NCBI GenBank assembly: GCA_949130485.1
Contig: OX422194.1
Span: forward strand, 3,264,641 to 3,328,640
DNA length: 64,000 nt
Direction: 5' to 3'
DNA from: Agelas oroides
Taxonomy: Eukaryota; Porifera; Demospongiae; Agelasida; Agelasidae
Shown here piece by piece: positions 44,738 through 53,592 of this stretch (position 1 is the stretch's first letter; every line of letters starts with the position of its first letter). Made by a program: the position numbers and the translations under genes. Below the pieces are notes generated by a model. It did not search any database and was not told the origin of the DNA. It saw only the letters and a list, made by a program, of their open reading frames with translations.

Positions 44738-46742
44738 TGCACGTGCTTCGCAGCACCTCCTCAGAGGTTAAAACGGCTTTATGGGGTCTTTCCCGCACAT
44801 AAAGAGGTTTGCACAAGCTGCACAATGCTTCCAGAGTGGTAAAAACTGCTTTCCAGGTCTTTCCTGGCTCTGAAACAGGCTTGCACGAGCTTCACAGGAC
44901 GTCCACAGTGGAGAAAACTGCTTTCTGGATCTTTTCTGACATTCAAAGAGGCTGGCTGGAGCATCACGGGACTTCTACTGTGGTTGAAACGGCTTTGTCA
45001 GGTCTTTCCCGAATATAAACAGGCTTGCAAGAGCTTCACAGGTCATCCAAAGTGGTGAAAACTGCTTTCTCCATTCTTTCTAGCACTTAAGCAGCATCGC
45101 ACGTGCTTCACAGCACCACCTCGGAGGTTAAAACTGCTTTGTCAGGTCTTTACCGCAAATAAACAGGCTTGCACAAGGTTCTCACGGCATCCAGAGTGGT
45201 AAAAACTGATATCTCTAGATTCCCTGGCACTTAAAGAGGCTTGCACGAGCTTCACAGGACCTCCACAGCGGTGAAAAGTGCTTTCTCTATCATTCCTGGC
45301 AGTTAAACAGGGATGCATGTGTTTCACAGCACCTCCTCGGCGGTTAAAACAGCTTTCTCAGACCTTTTCCGTGTTTAAACCGGCTTGCACTTTCCTCACA
45401 GGACTTCCACGTTGGTGAAAATTGCTTTGAACAGGGATGCACGTGCTTCGCAGCACCTCCTCAGAGGTTAAAACGGCTTTATGGGGTCTTTCCCGCACAT
45501 AAAGAGGTTTGCACAAGCTGCACAATGCTTCCAGAGTGGTAAAAACTGCTTTCCAGGTCTTTCCTGGCTCTGAAACAGGCTTGCACGAGCTTCACAGGAC
45601 GTCCACAGTGGAGAAAACTGCTTTCTGGATCTTTTCTGACATTCAAAGAGGCTGGCTGGAGCATCACGGGACTTCTACTGTGGTTGAAACGGCTTTGTCA
45701 GGTCTTTCCCGAATATAAACAGGCTTGCAAGAGCTTCACAGGTCATCCAAAGTGGTGAAAACTGCTTTCTCCATTCTTTCTAGCACTTAAGCAGCATCGC
45801 ACGTGCTTCACAGCACCTCCTCGGAGGTTAAAACTGCTTTGTCAGGTCTTTACCGCAAATAAACAGGCTTGCACAAGGTTCTCACGGCATCCAGAGTGGT
45901 AAAAACTGATATCTCTAGATTCCCTGGCACTTAAAGAGGCTTGCACGAGCTTCACATGACCTCCACAGCGGTGAAAAGTGCTTTCTCTATCATTCCTGGC
46001 AGTTAAACAGGGATGCATGTGTTTCACAGCACCTCCTCGGCGGTTAAAACAGCTTTTTCAGACCTTTTCCGTGTTTAAACCGGCTTGCACTTTCCTCACA
46101 GGACTTCCACGTTGGTGAAAATTGCTTTGAACAGGGATGCACGTGCTTCGCAGCACCTCCTCAGAGGTTAAAACGGCTTTATGGGGTCTTTCCCGCACAT
46201 AAAGAGGTTTGCACAAGCTGCACAATGCTTCCAGAGTGGTAAAAACTGCTTTCCAGGTCTTTCCTGGCTCTGAAACAGGCTTGCACGAGCTTCACAGGAC
46301 GTCCACAGTGGAGAAAACTGCTTTCTGGATCTTTTCTGACATTCAAAGAGGCTGGCTGGAGCATCACGGGACTTCTACTGTGGTTGAAACGGCTTTGTCA
46401 GGTCTTTCCCGAATATAAACAGGCTTGCAAGAGCTTCACAGGTCATCCAAAGTGGTGAAAACTGCTTTCTCCATTCTTTCTAGCACTTAAGCAGCATCGC
46501 ACGTGCTTCACAGCACCTCCTCGGAGTTTAAAACTGCTTTGTCAGGTCTTTACCGCAAATAAACAGGCTTGCACAAGGTTCTCACGGCATCCAGAGTGGT
46601 AAAAACTGATATCTCTAGATTCCCTGGCACTTAAAGAGGCTTGCACGAGCTTCACATGACCTCCACAGCGGTGAAAAGTGCTTTCTCTATCATTCCTGGC
46701 AGTTAAACAGGGATGCATGTGTTTCACAGCACCTCCTCGGCG
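44643..46742 (-). repeat. 700-bp higher-order unit, three copies
   Basis: Copies are 44,643-45,342, 45,343-46,042 and 46,043-46,742. GTTAAAACAGCTTTCTCAGA starts the first two, and the third differs by one base. Only a handful of differences separate the three copies. After 46,743 the sequence diverges. The start of copy 1 overlaps the end of the 518-bp duplication, so the two events share sequence. Confidence 0.93.
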
Positions 46743-47468
46743 GTTAAAACGGTTTTATCAGGCCTTACCCGCACATACACAGACTTGCACGTGCTTCACA
46801 GAACCTCCACAGTGGTGAAAAATGCTTTCTAGTTCATTCCTGATGCTTAAACAGGTTTGCATGAGCTTCACAGGACATCCACAGTGGTGAAAACTGCTTT
46901 TAAGTTGTTTCCTGGTGCTTAAACAGGACTGCACGAGTTTCACAGCACCTCCTCGGAGTTTAAAACTGGTTTGTCAGGTCTTTACCGCAAATAAACAGGC
47001 TTGCACGAGGTTCTCACAGCATCCAGTGTGGTAAAAACTGATTTCTCTAGATTCCCTGGCACTTAAACAGCCTTGAACGAGCTTCACATGACCTCCACAG
47101 TGGTGAAAAGTGATTTCTCTATCATTCCTGGCAGTTAAACAGGGATGCATGTGCTTCACAGCACCTCCTCGGCGGTTTAAAGGGCTTTGTCAGCTCTTTC
47201 CCGCACATAAACAGGCTTCCACGAGCTTCGTAGGACATCCACAGTGGTGAAAAACTGCTGTCTAGGTCTTTTCTGGTGCTTAAACAGGCTTGGACGAGCT
47301 TCACAGGACTTCCACAGTGGTGAAAACTTCTTCCACTAGATTTCCTGTCACTCAAACAGGTGCTTCACAGCACCACCTCGGCGATTAAAACGGCCTTGTC
47401 AGATCATTCCCGGAAATAAACAGGCTTGCACGACCTTCACAGGGACTCCAGAGTGGTAGATTTCTAGA

Positions 47469-47782
47469 TGTTGAGCTATCTCTCGGACAGTAGTCAGACG
47501 ATGCGCATAGCAGGGTAGGAAATATATTCACTTCATGGCAAACGGCAATCAAAGAACTGACAATGACAAGTGGCAATCACAGAAACTTAAATAGGAGAAG
47601 AGGAATGATCTAGAAAGTTCCATAGACAAATTACAAGAGCACATGACGAGGACAATAGATAATGAAAAGACACAAGTCTGCTGCAAGTACAATGATTTAA
47701 CAGCAACCATGCAAGTGAACAAAGGTGGGTACAATCCAACAATTATGTGCATGTGTCCAACATAAGTCTGCTTGCAGCACCA
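47469..47782 (-). repeat. 3' LTR of the BEL/Pao element
   Basis: 314 bp, starting TGTTGAGCTATCTCT and ending GCTTGCAGCACCA as read on plus. It is nearly identical to the LTR at 53,279-53,592. It lies downstream of the integrase part in the element's own direction. The adjoining inner sequence on the minus strand (GGTCTTGGCCGGCGGTA) is only moderately purine-rich, so the polypurine tract is not certain. Confidence 0.95.
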
Positions 47783-47807
47783 TACCGCCGGCCAAGACCG
47801 GATGGTC

Positions 47808-49685
47808 TTAAGTAACATTAGGAGGAGAGTCTGAGGGAAGGAGTAGAGCGATTTTAATCACAGGCCTCTTGTAGGTTCCGGTGGCAGTCTTAATAGTGAC
47901 CACTCTGACTAATCCATCCTTTCCAGTATGTGTTTGAATAACCTTGGCAAGTGGCCACTTAGTGGGAACCATATTGTCTTCTTCGAGGATAACGACATCT
48001 CCAACTTGGACATTTCTAGTGGGATGGTGCCATTTGGTGTAGCGTCTGAGTGAGGAGATGTATTCTGTAGACCATCTCTGCCAGAAGTGGCGAACAAGAG
48101 CTTGACATAAGTGCCAGCGCCGTAGTAGAGATAGAGTACGATAAGAAAAAGCAGGATCTGGAATAGATTCTGGTGGTTTGCCAATGAGGAAATGACCAGG
48201 TGTGAGGGCTTCGATGCCGTCTTCATCATACTGAAGTGGTACCAGAGGGCGACTGTTTAGACAGGATTCGATCTGCATTAGTATGGTAGTGAATTGTTCG
48301 AAAGTTAGCTTGTGGGAAGATACAGTACGCCTGAGGCAGATCTTCATGCTTTTGACAGTAGCTTCCCAAAGGCCGCCAAAGTGAGGAGCATGTTCGGGGA
48401 TGAACTTCCACTTGATATGCTGGTTAGAGCAGAATCGTGATATCTCTTGCTGTGTTTTTTGTCTTTCGAGAAAATCAGCTAGTTCTTGAAGCTCTCGGGA
48501 GGCACCGACAAAATTCGTTCCATTGTCACTCCAAATGAGTGAGGGCTTGCCACGGCGAGAAATGAACCTTCTGAGAGTGGCTATGAACGCCTCAGAGGTG
48601 AGGTCAGAAACAATTTCCAAGTGTACAGCTTTAACAGAGAGTGAAACGAATACACATACATAGGCTTTGATCTCGGTGGGCTTGCGGACATAACCATATT
48701 TGATGTGGACAGGACCAGCATAGTCTACTCCAGTTTGATCGAACACTGGTCCGGGAGTGATCCTTTCAATGGGTAGTTGGCCCAGCATTTGAGGTTGTGG
48801 TCGAGCAGAGGTGTGTCGGTAGGTGATACATCCATGAGTGATGGAACGGATAGTCTTCCGACATCCTGTGATGTGATAGTGACGACATAGTGAGGCAGTG
48901 AGGAGAGTGGGCCCAGCATGTAGGAGGCGTTGATGTTCAGAGTGAATGATTAGTTTGGCCACGGGGTGTTTTCCATGTAGAATCAGGGGGTGCTGATTCG
49001 AGTAAGAAAGCTTGGAATTCTGCTGTCTGCCACCAACGCGTAGCAATTTGTTGGAATCCAGGAAGGGATGGAGTGGTAGTAAAGGACTGGATTTCTTCAA
49101 TAGACGTTCCTGCTTCAGGGTTTGAATTTCGTTCTGGAAATGGTCATTTTGGATGATGGAGATCCAATAGTATTCTGCTTCATGCAATTCTTCGGTGGAA
49201 AGCAAGGGAGTGAGGTGTTTCTGTGTTCCAGAGCGACAGTTCTTGGTGAACCGAAGAATCCAGGCTGTTATGTGTTTGAGATGGTTGAAGTCTGAATACT
49301 GTTCAAATGGGATCACAGGAGAACAAGGTTGAGAGGTCAAATGAAGTGCGATTTCTCTTTCCTCTTCATGAGTGTCATTTGGGGGCAGTAATGATTGTTT
49401 AGGCCAGTCAGCAGGTGAAAATTTGAGCCATGTAGGGCCATTCCACCATAGTGAGCACTCCAGGAGTTCTGAAGGGAAGAGGCCTCTGGATGCTGAGTCA
49501 GCTGGATTTTCAGCACCATTGACATGGTTCCATCTTTCTGGACTGATGAGATCAGCAATGTAGGAGACTATTTCCAACGTAGGTTTTGACCCTTCTTGAA
49601 TTCCCAATGAGCCAGTTGAGGACAATAGTGCTATCAGTCCAGGCGTAGATGGAGCTGAGGGGTAATTGGAACACTTGGCGAACAT
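47808..49685 (-). CDS. BEL/Pao pol, RNase H-integrase part (fossil)
   Basis: A frame of 625 codons. An HHCC-type zinc-binding region lies near residues 248-286 (HSEH, then C...C), as in BEL/Pao integrases. The integrase core follows with GVDYAGPV (about 319-325), WSDNGTNF (385-392) and HFGGLWEATVK (435-445), which fit the D, D, E pattern. The C-terminal region with LTPGHFLIGKP is the extra domain typical of BEL/Pao integrases. The first part, with NPADSASRG, continues an RNase H-like region. It is part of a broken polyprotein, not a host gene. Confidence 0.9.
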   Translation of the reverse strand: MFAKCSNYPSAPSTPGLIALLSSTGSLGIQEGSKPTLEIVSYIADLISPERWNHVNGAENPADSASRGLFPSELLECSLWWNGPTWLKFSPADWPKQSLLPPNDTHEEEREIALHLTSQPCSPVIPFEQYSDFNHLKHITAWILRFTKNCRSGTQKHLTPLLSTEELHEAEYYWISIIQNDHFQNEIQTLKQERLLKKSSPLLPLHPFLDSNKLLRVGGRQQNSKLSYSNQHPLILHGKHPVAKLIIHSEHQRLLHAGPTLLTASLCRHYHITGCRKTIRSITHGCITYRHTSARPQPQMLGQLPIERITPGPVFDQTGVDYAGPVHIKYGYVRKPTEIKAYVCVFVSLSVKAVHLEIVSDLTSEAFIATLRRFISRRGKPSLIWSDNGTNFVGASRELQELADFLERQKTQQEISRFCSNQHIKWKFIPEHAPHFGGLWEATVKSMKICLRRTVSSHKLTFEQFTTILMQIESCLNSRPLVPLQYDEDGIEALTPGHFLIGKPPESIPDPAFSYRTLSLLRRWHLCQALVRHFWQRWSTEYISSLRRYTKWHHPTRNVQVGDVVILEEDNMVPTKWPLAKVIQTHTGKDGLVRVVTIKTATGTYKRPVIKIALLLPSDSPPNVT

Positions 49686-49842
49686 GGTGGAGCAGCTGTG
49701 CTAGCAGGTAGGCACCACAGAGTTCAAGTCGGGGATTGGTCAATCGCTTGATGGGAGCTACTTTGGTCTTGGAGGTCACCAAAGAAGTTTGAACATCATC
49801 AGAAGAGTCAGTCATTCTAAGGTAGATGACTGCCCCATAGGC

Positions 49843-51702
49843 TCACTCAGAGGCATCACTGAATCCATGGAGTTGCATTGAGGTGATTCGAAACTTCTTG
49901 TCAACGTAACATCGAGGGATGTGCTTGTGTGTGAGGAAATGTAGCTCAGAGCGCCATTGTAGCCAGACATCCAAGATAGATTGTGGTACAGGGTCATCCC
50001 AGCCAACTTTCTGTTCCCAGAGTTGCTGTAAGAGTATCTTGACCTTGATGATTGCGGGAGAGAACCAACCAAGGACATCATAGGTCTTAGCAATGTCAGA
50101 GACAAGTGCTCGCTTGGTGATATTGGTAATGGGAGGTAATTCAGCAACTGTAAGGCGAAAGTGATCTTGTCTGGCATTCCATTCAATGCCAAGGATCTTT
50201 GTGTACTGATCAGGATCGGGTAATTGTTGGGTTAGATTGAGCTCTTTAAGATCAGCAGGGATATGGTCCAGTACTGCTGGCTCGCTGGAATTCCATTTCC
50301 TTAGGAGAAAACCACCTTTCGTGAAAAGCTCTTGAAGCTGTTTTCGCAACTCAATGGCATCCTGTATGGAATTTGCACCAGTGAGTCCATCATCAACATA
50401 GAAAGAATCTTCAACAACTTTGGCAGCTTGAGGGTAGTCAACAGCAAAGTCGAGAGCATTCTGCTTAAGAGACATGTTTGCGGCAAAGGAGGATGCAGAG
50501 ATTCCAAAGGTAACTCTGGTCATGCGGTAGTCTTGGAGTGGTTCCTCAGGGGTCCTTCTCCATACAAATCTGTGAAGGTCACGGTCAGAAGGAACAAGCT
50601 CAATTGCACGGTACATTTTGCTGACATCAGCAGTGAAAGCGACACGGTGGAGCCTGAACCTTAGGAGAACATCAATGAGAGGGGAGTGAACGGTCGGTCC
50701 GACTAGCAGGAGATCATTCAATGAGATACCACTAGCAGATTTAGCAGAAGCATCAAATACAACTCTGAGCTTAGTGGTGGAGCTGTGTTCTTTCCTGACA
50801 GCATGCATAGGGAGGTAGAAAATTTCTTTGGGAGGTTTCTGAAGATCAGCCACAGGAACTAACTCAGCATGATTCATCTTGAAGTATTCCTCCATTACAG
50901 TGGAGAATTCTTGGAATTGACCTTTCGAGTACAGTGAACGTTCTAGTGATAGAAATCGTTTCACAGCCTGAGATCTCGACTCTCCAAGTGATTTGGATTG
51001 AGGTCTCTTTGGTAGAGGCACAATGAACCAGCCTTCGTCTGAGCGGGTGTGTGTGTCCTTGAAGTGTTGGACCACAAGGCGTTCATCTGGAGACAGGTTG
51101 GAGGGACCTTTAGGGCTTTCTTCAATTTCCCAGAACTTCCTGAGTAAGTCATCAGCTGAAGTGACAGAGACATGATGGGTGGCAATTGAGAGGCAGACAG
51201 AAGTGTGTAAGCTGGTCCTTCCTGCTAGGACCCAGCCAAATATGGTTTCAAAGGCAATTGGAGAACCAGGTGGTCCAGACCGCCGGCCATGCAACAATAC
51301 ATCGGTGTAGACATCAATTCCCAGTAGTATGTCTATCTTTCCAGGACGTCCAAAGTCTGGATCTGCTAGCTTCAAATCCTTGAGGTGAGTCCATTGCGAA
51401 TCAAAATGGACGGGTTGGACGGGGAGATCACATGTGACTCGAGGAACGACAATGGAAGATACAGAGAGACTCTTTGCAGTGGTGTGGACAGGAGACACGT
51501 TAAATGTGGCAACAGATTGGAGTGGAGATTGATGTGATAGTCCAGCAATACCAGAAATTCTAATGTTGTGATGGAAACGAGGCAAACATAGACTCTGAGC
51601 TAGACGCTCGGAAACAAATGATGTGGATGATGCTGAATCAAGTAATGCACGAGCCTTGACTGAGGAGTTGTCAGGAGCCTTGACTAGGACTTGACAGGTC
51701 AT
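49843..51702 (-). CDS. BEL/Pao pol, protease-reverse transcriptase part (fossil)
   Basis: A frame of 619 codons. The aspartic protease motif LLDSASSTSF is at residues 20-29, a DSA form seen in BEL/Pao. The reverse transcriptase shows KLRVVFDASA (311-320), FTADVSKMYRAI (356-367) and the catalytic YVDD (435-438). The C-terminal part with TKRALVSDIAKTYDVLGWFS is the conserved region between reverse transcriptase and RNase H in this family. The order protease-RT-RNase H-integrase, with the protease fused to pol, separates BEL/Pao from Copia. Confidence 0.92.
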   Translation of the reverse strand: MTCQVLVKAPDNSSVKARALLDSASSTSFVSERLAQSLCLPRFHHNIRISGIAGLSHQSPLQSVATFNVSPVHTTAKSLSVSSIVVPRVTCDLPVQPVHFDSQWTHLKDLKLADPDFGRPGKIDILLGIDVYTDVLLHGRRSGPPGSPIAFETIFGWVLAGRTSLHTSVCLSIATHHVSVTSADDLLRKFWEIEESPKGPSNLSPDERLVVQHFKDTHTRSDEGWFIVPLPKRPQSKSLGESRSQAVKRFLSLERSLYSKGQFQEFSTVMEEYFKMNHAELVPVADLQKPPKEIFYLPMHAVRKEHSSTTKLRVVFDASAKSASGISLNDLLLVGPTVHSPLIDVLLRFRLHRVAFTADVSKMYRAIELVPSDRDLHRFVWRRTPEEPLQDYRMTRVTFGISASSFAANMSLKQNALDFAVDYPQAAKVVEDSFYVDDGLTGANSIQDAIELRKQLQELFTKGGFLLRKWNSSEPAVLDHIPADLKELNLTQQLPDPDQYTKILGIEWNARQDHFRLTVAELPPITNITKRALVSDIAKTYDVLGWFSPAIIKVKILLQQLWEQKVGWDDPVPQSILDVWLQWRSELHFLTHKHIPRCYVDKKFRITSMQLHGFSDASE

Positions 51703-51920
51703 CAGTAGAGTGTTGGAGGTGACTCCAGCCGCTGTATGACTGAGAACCGCAGGCTCAATTGAGGAGGTGGATGAAGTGAGAGTTTTGTCAGACTGACTTG
51801 GGAGAGTTTCCTTGCTGTTATCATGGATGAGGGTGTGTTGAGGTTTCTGGCATTTCCTGCACCGGTTGAGGCTAGGACACTGCTTGGAGAAGTGACCTGG
51901 TCGAAGGCAATGAGACAGAG

Positions 51921-53078
51921 CTAATTTGACTTGATTGTGGACATCATCTTGTCTCGAGGAAGGGATTTAAAACGAGTGCAGACTATTGGACCAGGTTTAC
52001 TTGGTGGAACTCGTCTGGGTAAGTGACGCTCAGTATGAACGAACTTCTTTGTTTCAGAGGAAACAAATTCAGACGCTTGTGCTCTGAGGTTGATAAATCC
52101 CAGGAGGTCTTTGCAGTGAGGGACCTCTGAGGACTCTTGGCTGCACTTCTGCCACTCAAACATGGTGTTCTGATCAAGCTTCAACTCCAGCAGAGATGTA
52201 ATAAATGATCCAGACGGTTCTTGTCCCATGGCTTTAAGAGCTCTAAGGTGTTGTTGTGCAGTATCATGCAGATAGCGGAGCTCCTTTCCAGAACCCTCCT
52301 TTAAGGGGGCAATTTCAACAATCTTCTTGACATGAGTCTGGTGGATTAGCCTGGGACGATCATAGCGTGACTGCAAACACATGATTGCTTCGGCATATTG
52401 GTCTCCAGACCGAGACAGGCCTTCAATAACTTTCTTTGCTGCACTATCCTTGAGTGAGTGATGGAGATACACCAACTTCTCAGTGTCTGAAAGGCTTGAA
52501 TGTTCATGAATGGCAATACTGAACTGCTCCCAGAACATTTGCCAGTTGAGGATGTTGCCATCAAAGGTGGGAACATCGATTTTTGGTAGTTTGACTCCGG
52601 TTACCATTGTAGCAGATGATTCCATTAATGGGTCAGAGATTGGATTAGGGAGAGTGAATAACAGCTTCTTGAGTTGCAGGCTACAGTCAAAGAGAACTTT
52701 ATCAATGGCATTTGTAGATGTTTCAATCTCATCTCCTTCTTCTACTCCAAGGGATAAGAGTGTTTGGCGAACGTCTCCAAGCTCTTTCTTGAAGTCAGAT
52801 AGCCGTTCTTGATATTGGTGCAGCAGGTGGAGTTCCGCTGATTCTGCTGTTAGCGCATGGACTGCAGTGCTGATTGCTGAGAGGCTATTCTTCAGATAGG
52901 ACAGCCTGCGCAATACAATTTTTCTTGCACCAAGGCCTGAAGTCAAGCTGCAGGCTCCTATGACTTGCTCAATTCGCATAGCAAGATTGGATATACCATC
53001 ATCATGTTGGTCGAGTGCGTCTTGCTCTCTGCTGAGAGCTTCCACGTCAGCTTTCATCAATACAGTCAATAATGGCAT
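51921..53078 (-). CDS. BEL/Pao gag-like frame (fossil)
   Basis: A frame of 385 codons beginning soon after the primer site. The N-terminal 150 residues are helical and charged, with coiled-coil character. LPKIDVPTFDGN at residues 164-175 and the following W...F...F region is the hallmark of the capsid-like domain of BEL/Pao gag (DUF1759). Cysteine-rich, zinc-knuckle-like coding sequence lies further on towards the protease. It supplies the structural protein of the virus-like particle in working relatives. Confidence 0.88.
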   Translation of the reverse strand: MPLLTVLMKADVEALSREQDALDQHDDGISNLAMRIEQVIGACSLTSGLGARKIVLRRLSYLKNSLSAISTAVHALTAESAELHLLHQYQERLSDFKKELGDVRQTLLSLGVEEGDEIETSTNAIDKVLFDCSLQLKKLLFTLPNPISDPLMESSATMVTGVKLPKIDVPTFDGNILNWQMFWEQFSIAIHEHSSLSDTEKLVYLHHSLKDSAAKKVIEGLSRSGDQYAEAIMCLQSRYDRPRLIHQTHVKKIVEIAPLKEGSGKELRYLHDTAQQHLRALKAMGQEPSGSFITSLLELKLDQNTMFEWQKCSQESSEVPHCKDLLGFINLRAQASEFVSSETKKFVHTERHLPRRVPPSKPGPIVCTRFKSLPRDKMMSTIKSN

Positions 53079-53256
53079 AGTGATGCTTCTTAGGCAACTT
53101 TCATGAGAGAATCAAAAGCCAGTTTCGCTCATTGTTGACAGGCAACTTTGAGGAGAGAGTCAGTGAACATCAGTGCGTTGCATGCGGCGATTGTGTGTAG
53201 AATGTAGGCGACAATCCAAGAGAAAACCAATAGAACAGACTTGCAGTTCGGTGAGT

Positions 53257-53274
53257 ATCCGGCTCGAAGGACCA
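53257..53274 (-). promoter_or_regulatory. tRNA-Tyr primer-binding site
   Basis: On the minus strand, four bases inside the 5' LTR, the sequence TGGTCCTTCGAGCCGGAT is the exact complement of an 18-base 3' end ATCCGGCTCGAAGGACCA. That end, including CCA, is the one I know for animal tRNA-Tyr. First-strand synthesis in LTR elements starts here. Confidence 0.85.
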
Positions 53275-53278
53275 TAAA

Positions 53279-53592
53279 TGTTGAGCTATCTCTTGGACAG
53301 TAGTCAGACGATGCGCATAGCAGGGTAGGAAATATATTCACTTCATGGCAAACGGCAATCAAAGAACTGACAATGACAAGTGGCAATCACAGAAACATAA
53401 ATAGGAGAAGAGGAATGATCTAGAAAGTTCCATAGACAAATTACAAGAGCACATGACGAGGACAATAGATAATGAAAAGACACAAGTCTGCTGCAAGTAC
53501 AATGATTTAACAGCAACCATGCAAGTGAACAAAGGTGGGTACAATCCAACAATTATGTGCATGTGTCCAACATAAGTCTGCTTGCAGCACCA
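53279..53592 (-). repeat. 5' LTR of the BEL/Pao element
   Basis: 314 bp with TG...CA ends, next to the primer site. It differs from the 3' LTR at about two positions. Short minus-strand frames in it (66-89 codons) are repeated in both LTRs and are not genes. Confidence 0.95.

Larger units (their letters stand above)
42689..47468 (-). repeat. 72-bp satellite array, minus orientation (right array, part 2)
   Basis: Minus-orientation monomers with the trimer still visible: matching 61-codon frames at 46,542, 46,758 and 46,974 are spaced exactly 216 bp. This part holds the recent 518-bp and 700-bp duplications. It stops at the BEL/Pao insertion, whose target lies in the TTTCTAGGTCTTTCCTGG part of a monomer. 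Confidence 0.97.
47469..53592 (-). mobile_element. BEL/Pao LTR retrotransposon (fossil copy)
   Basis: This 6.1-kb element is inserted in the minus-orientation satellite. It has two 314-bp LTRs bounded by TG...CA, a tRNA-Tyr primer site, a gag-like frame, and pol parts in the BEL/Pao order: aspartic protease, reverse transcriptase, RNase H, zinc-binding integrase. Flanks CTAGA and CTAGG indicate a 4-5 bp target duplication inside a satellite monomer. The LTRs differ at about two of 314 sites, so the insertion is young compared with the surrounding repeat. The internal frames look broken at a small number of places, about two or three, so it is probably not functional. BEL/Pao elements are known only from animals. 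Confidence 0.95.
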
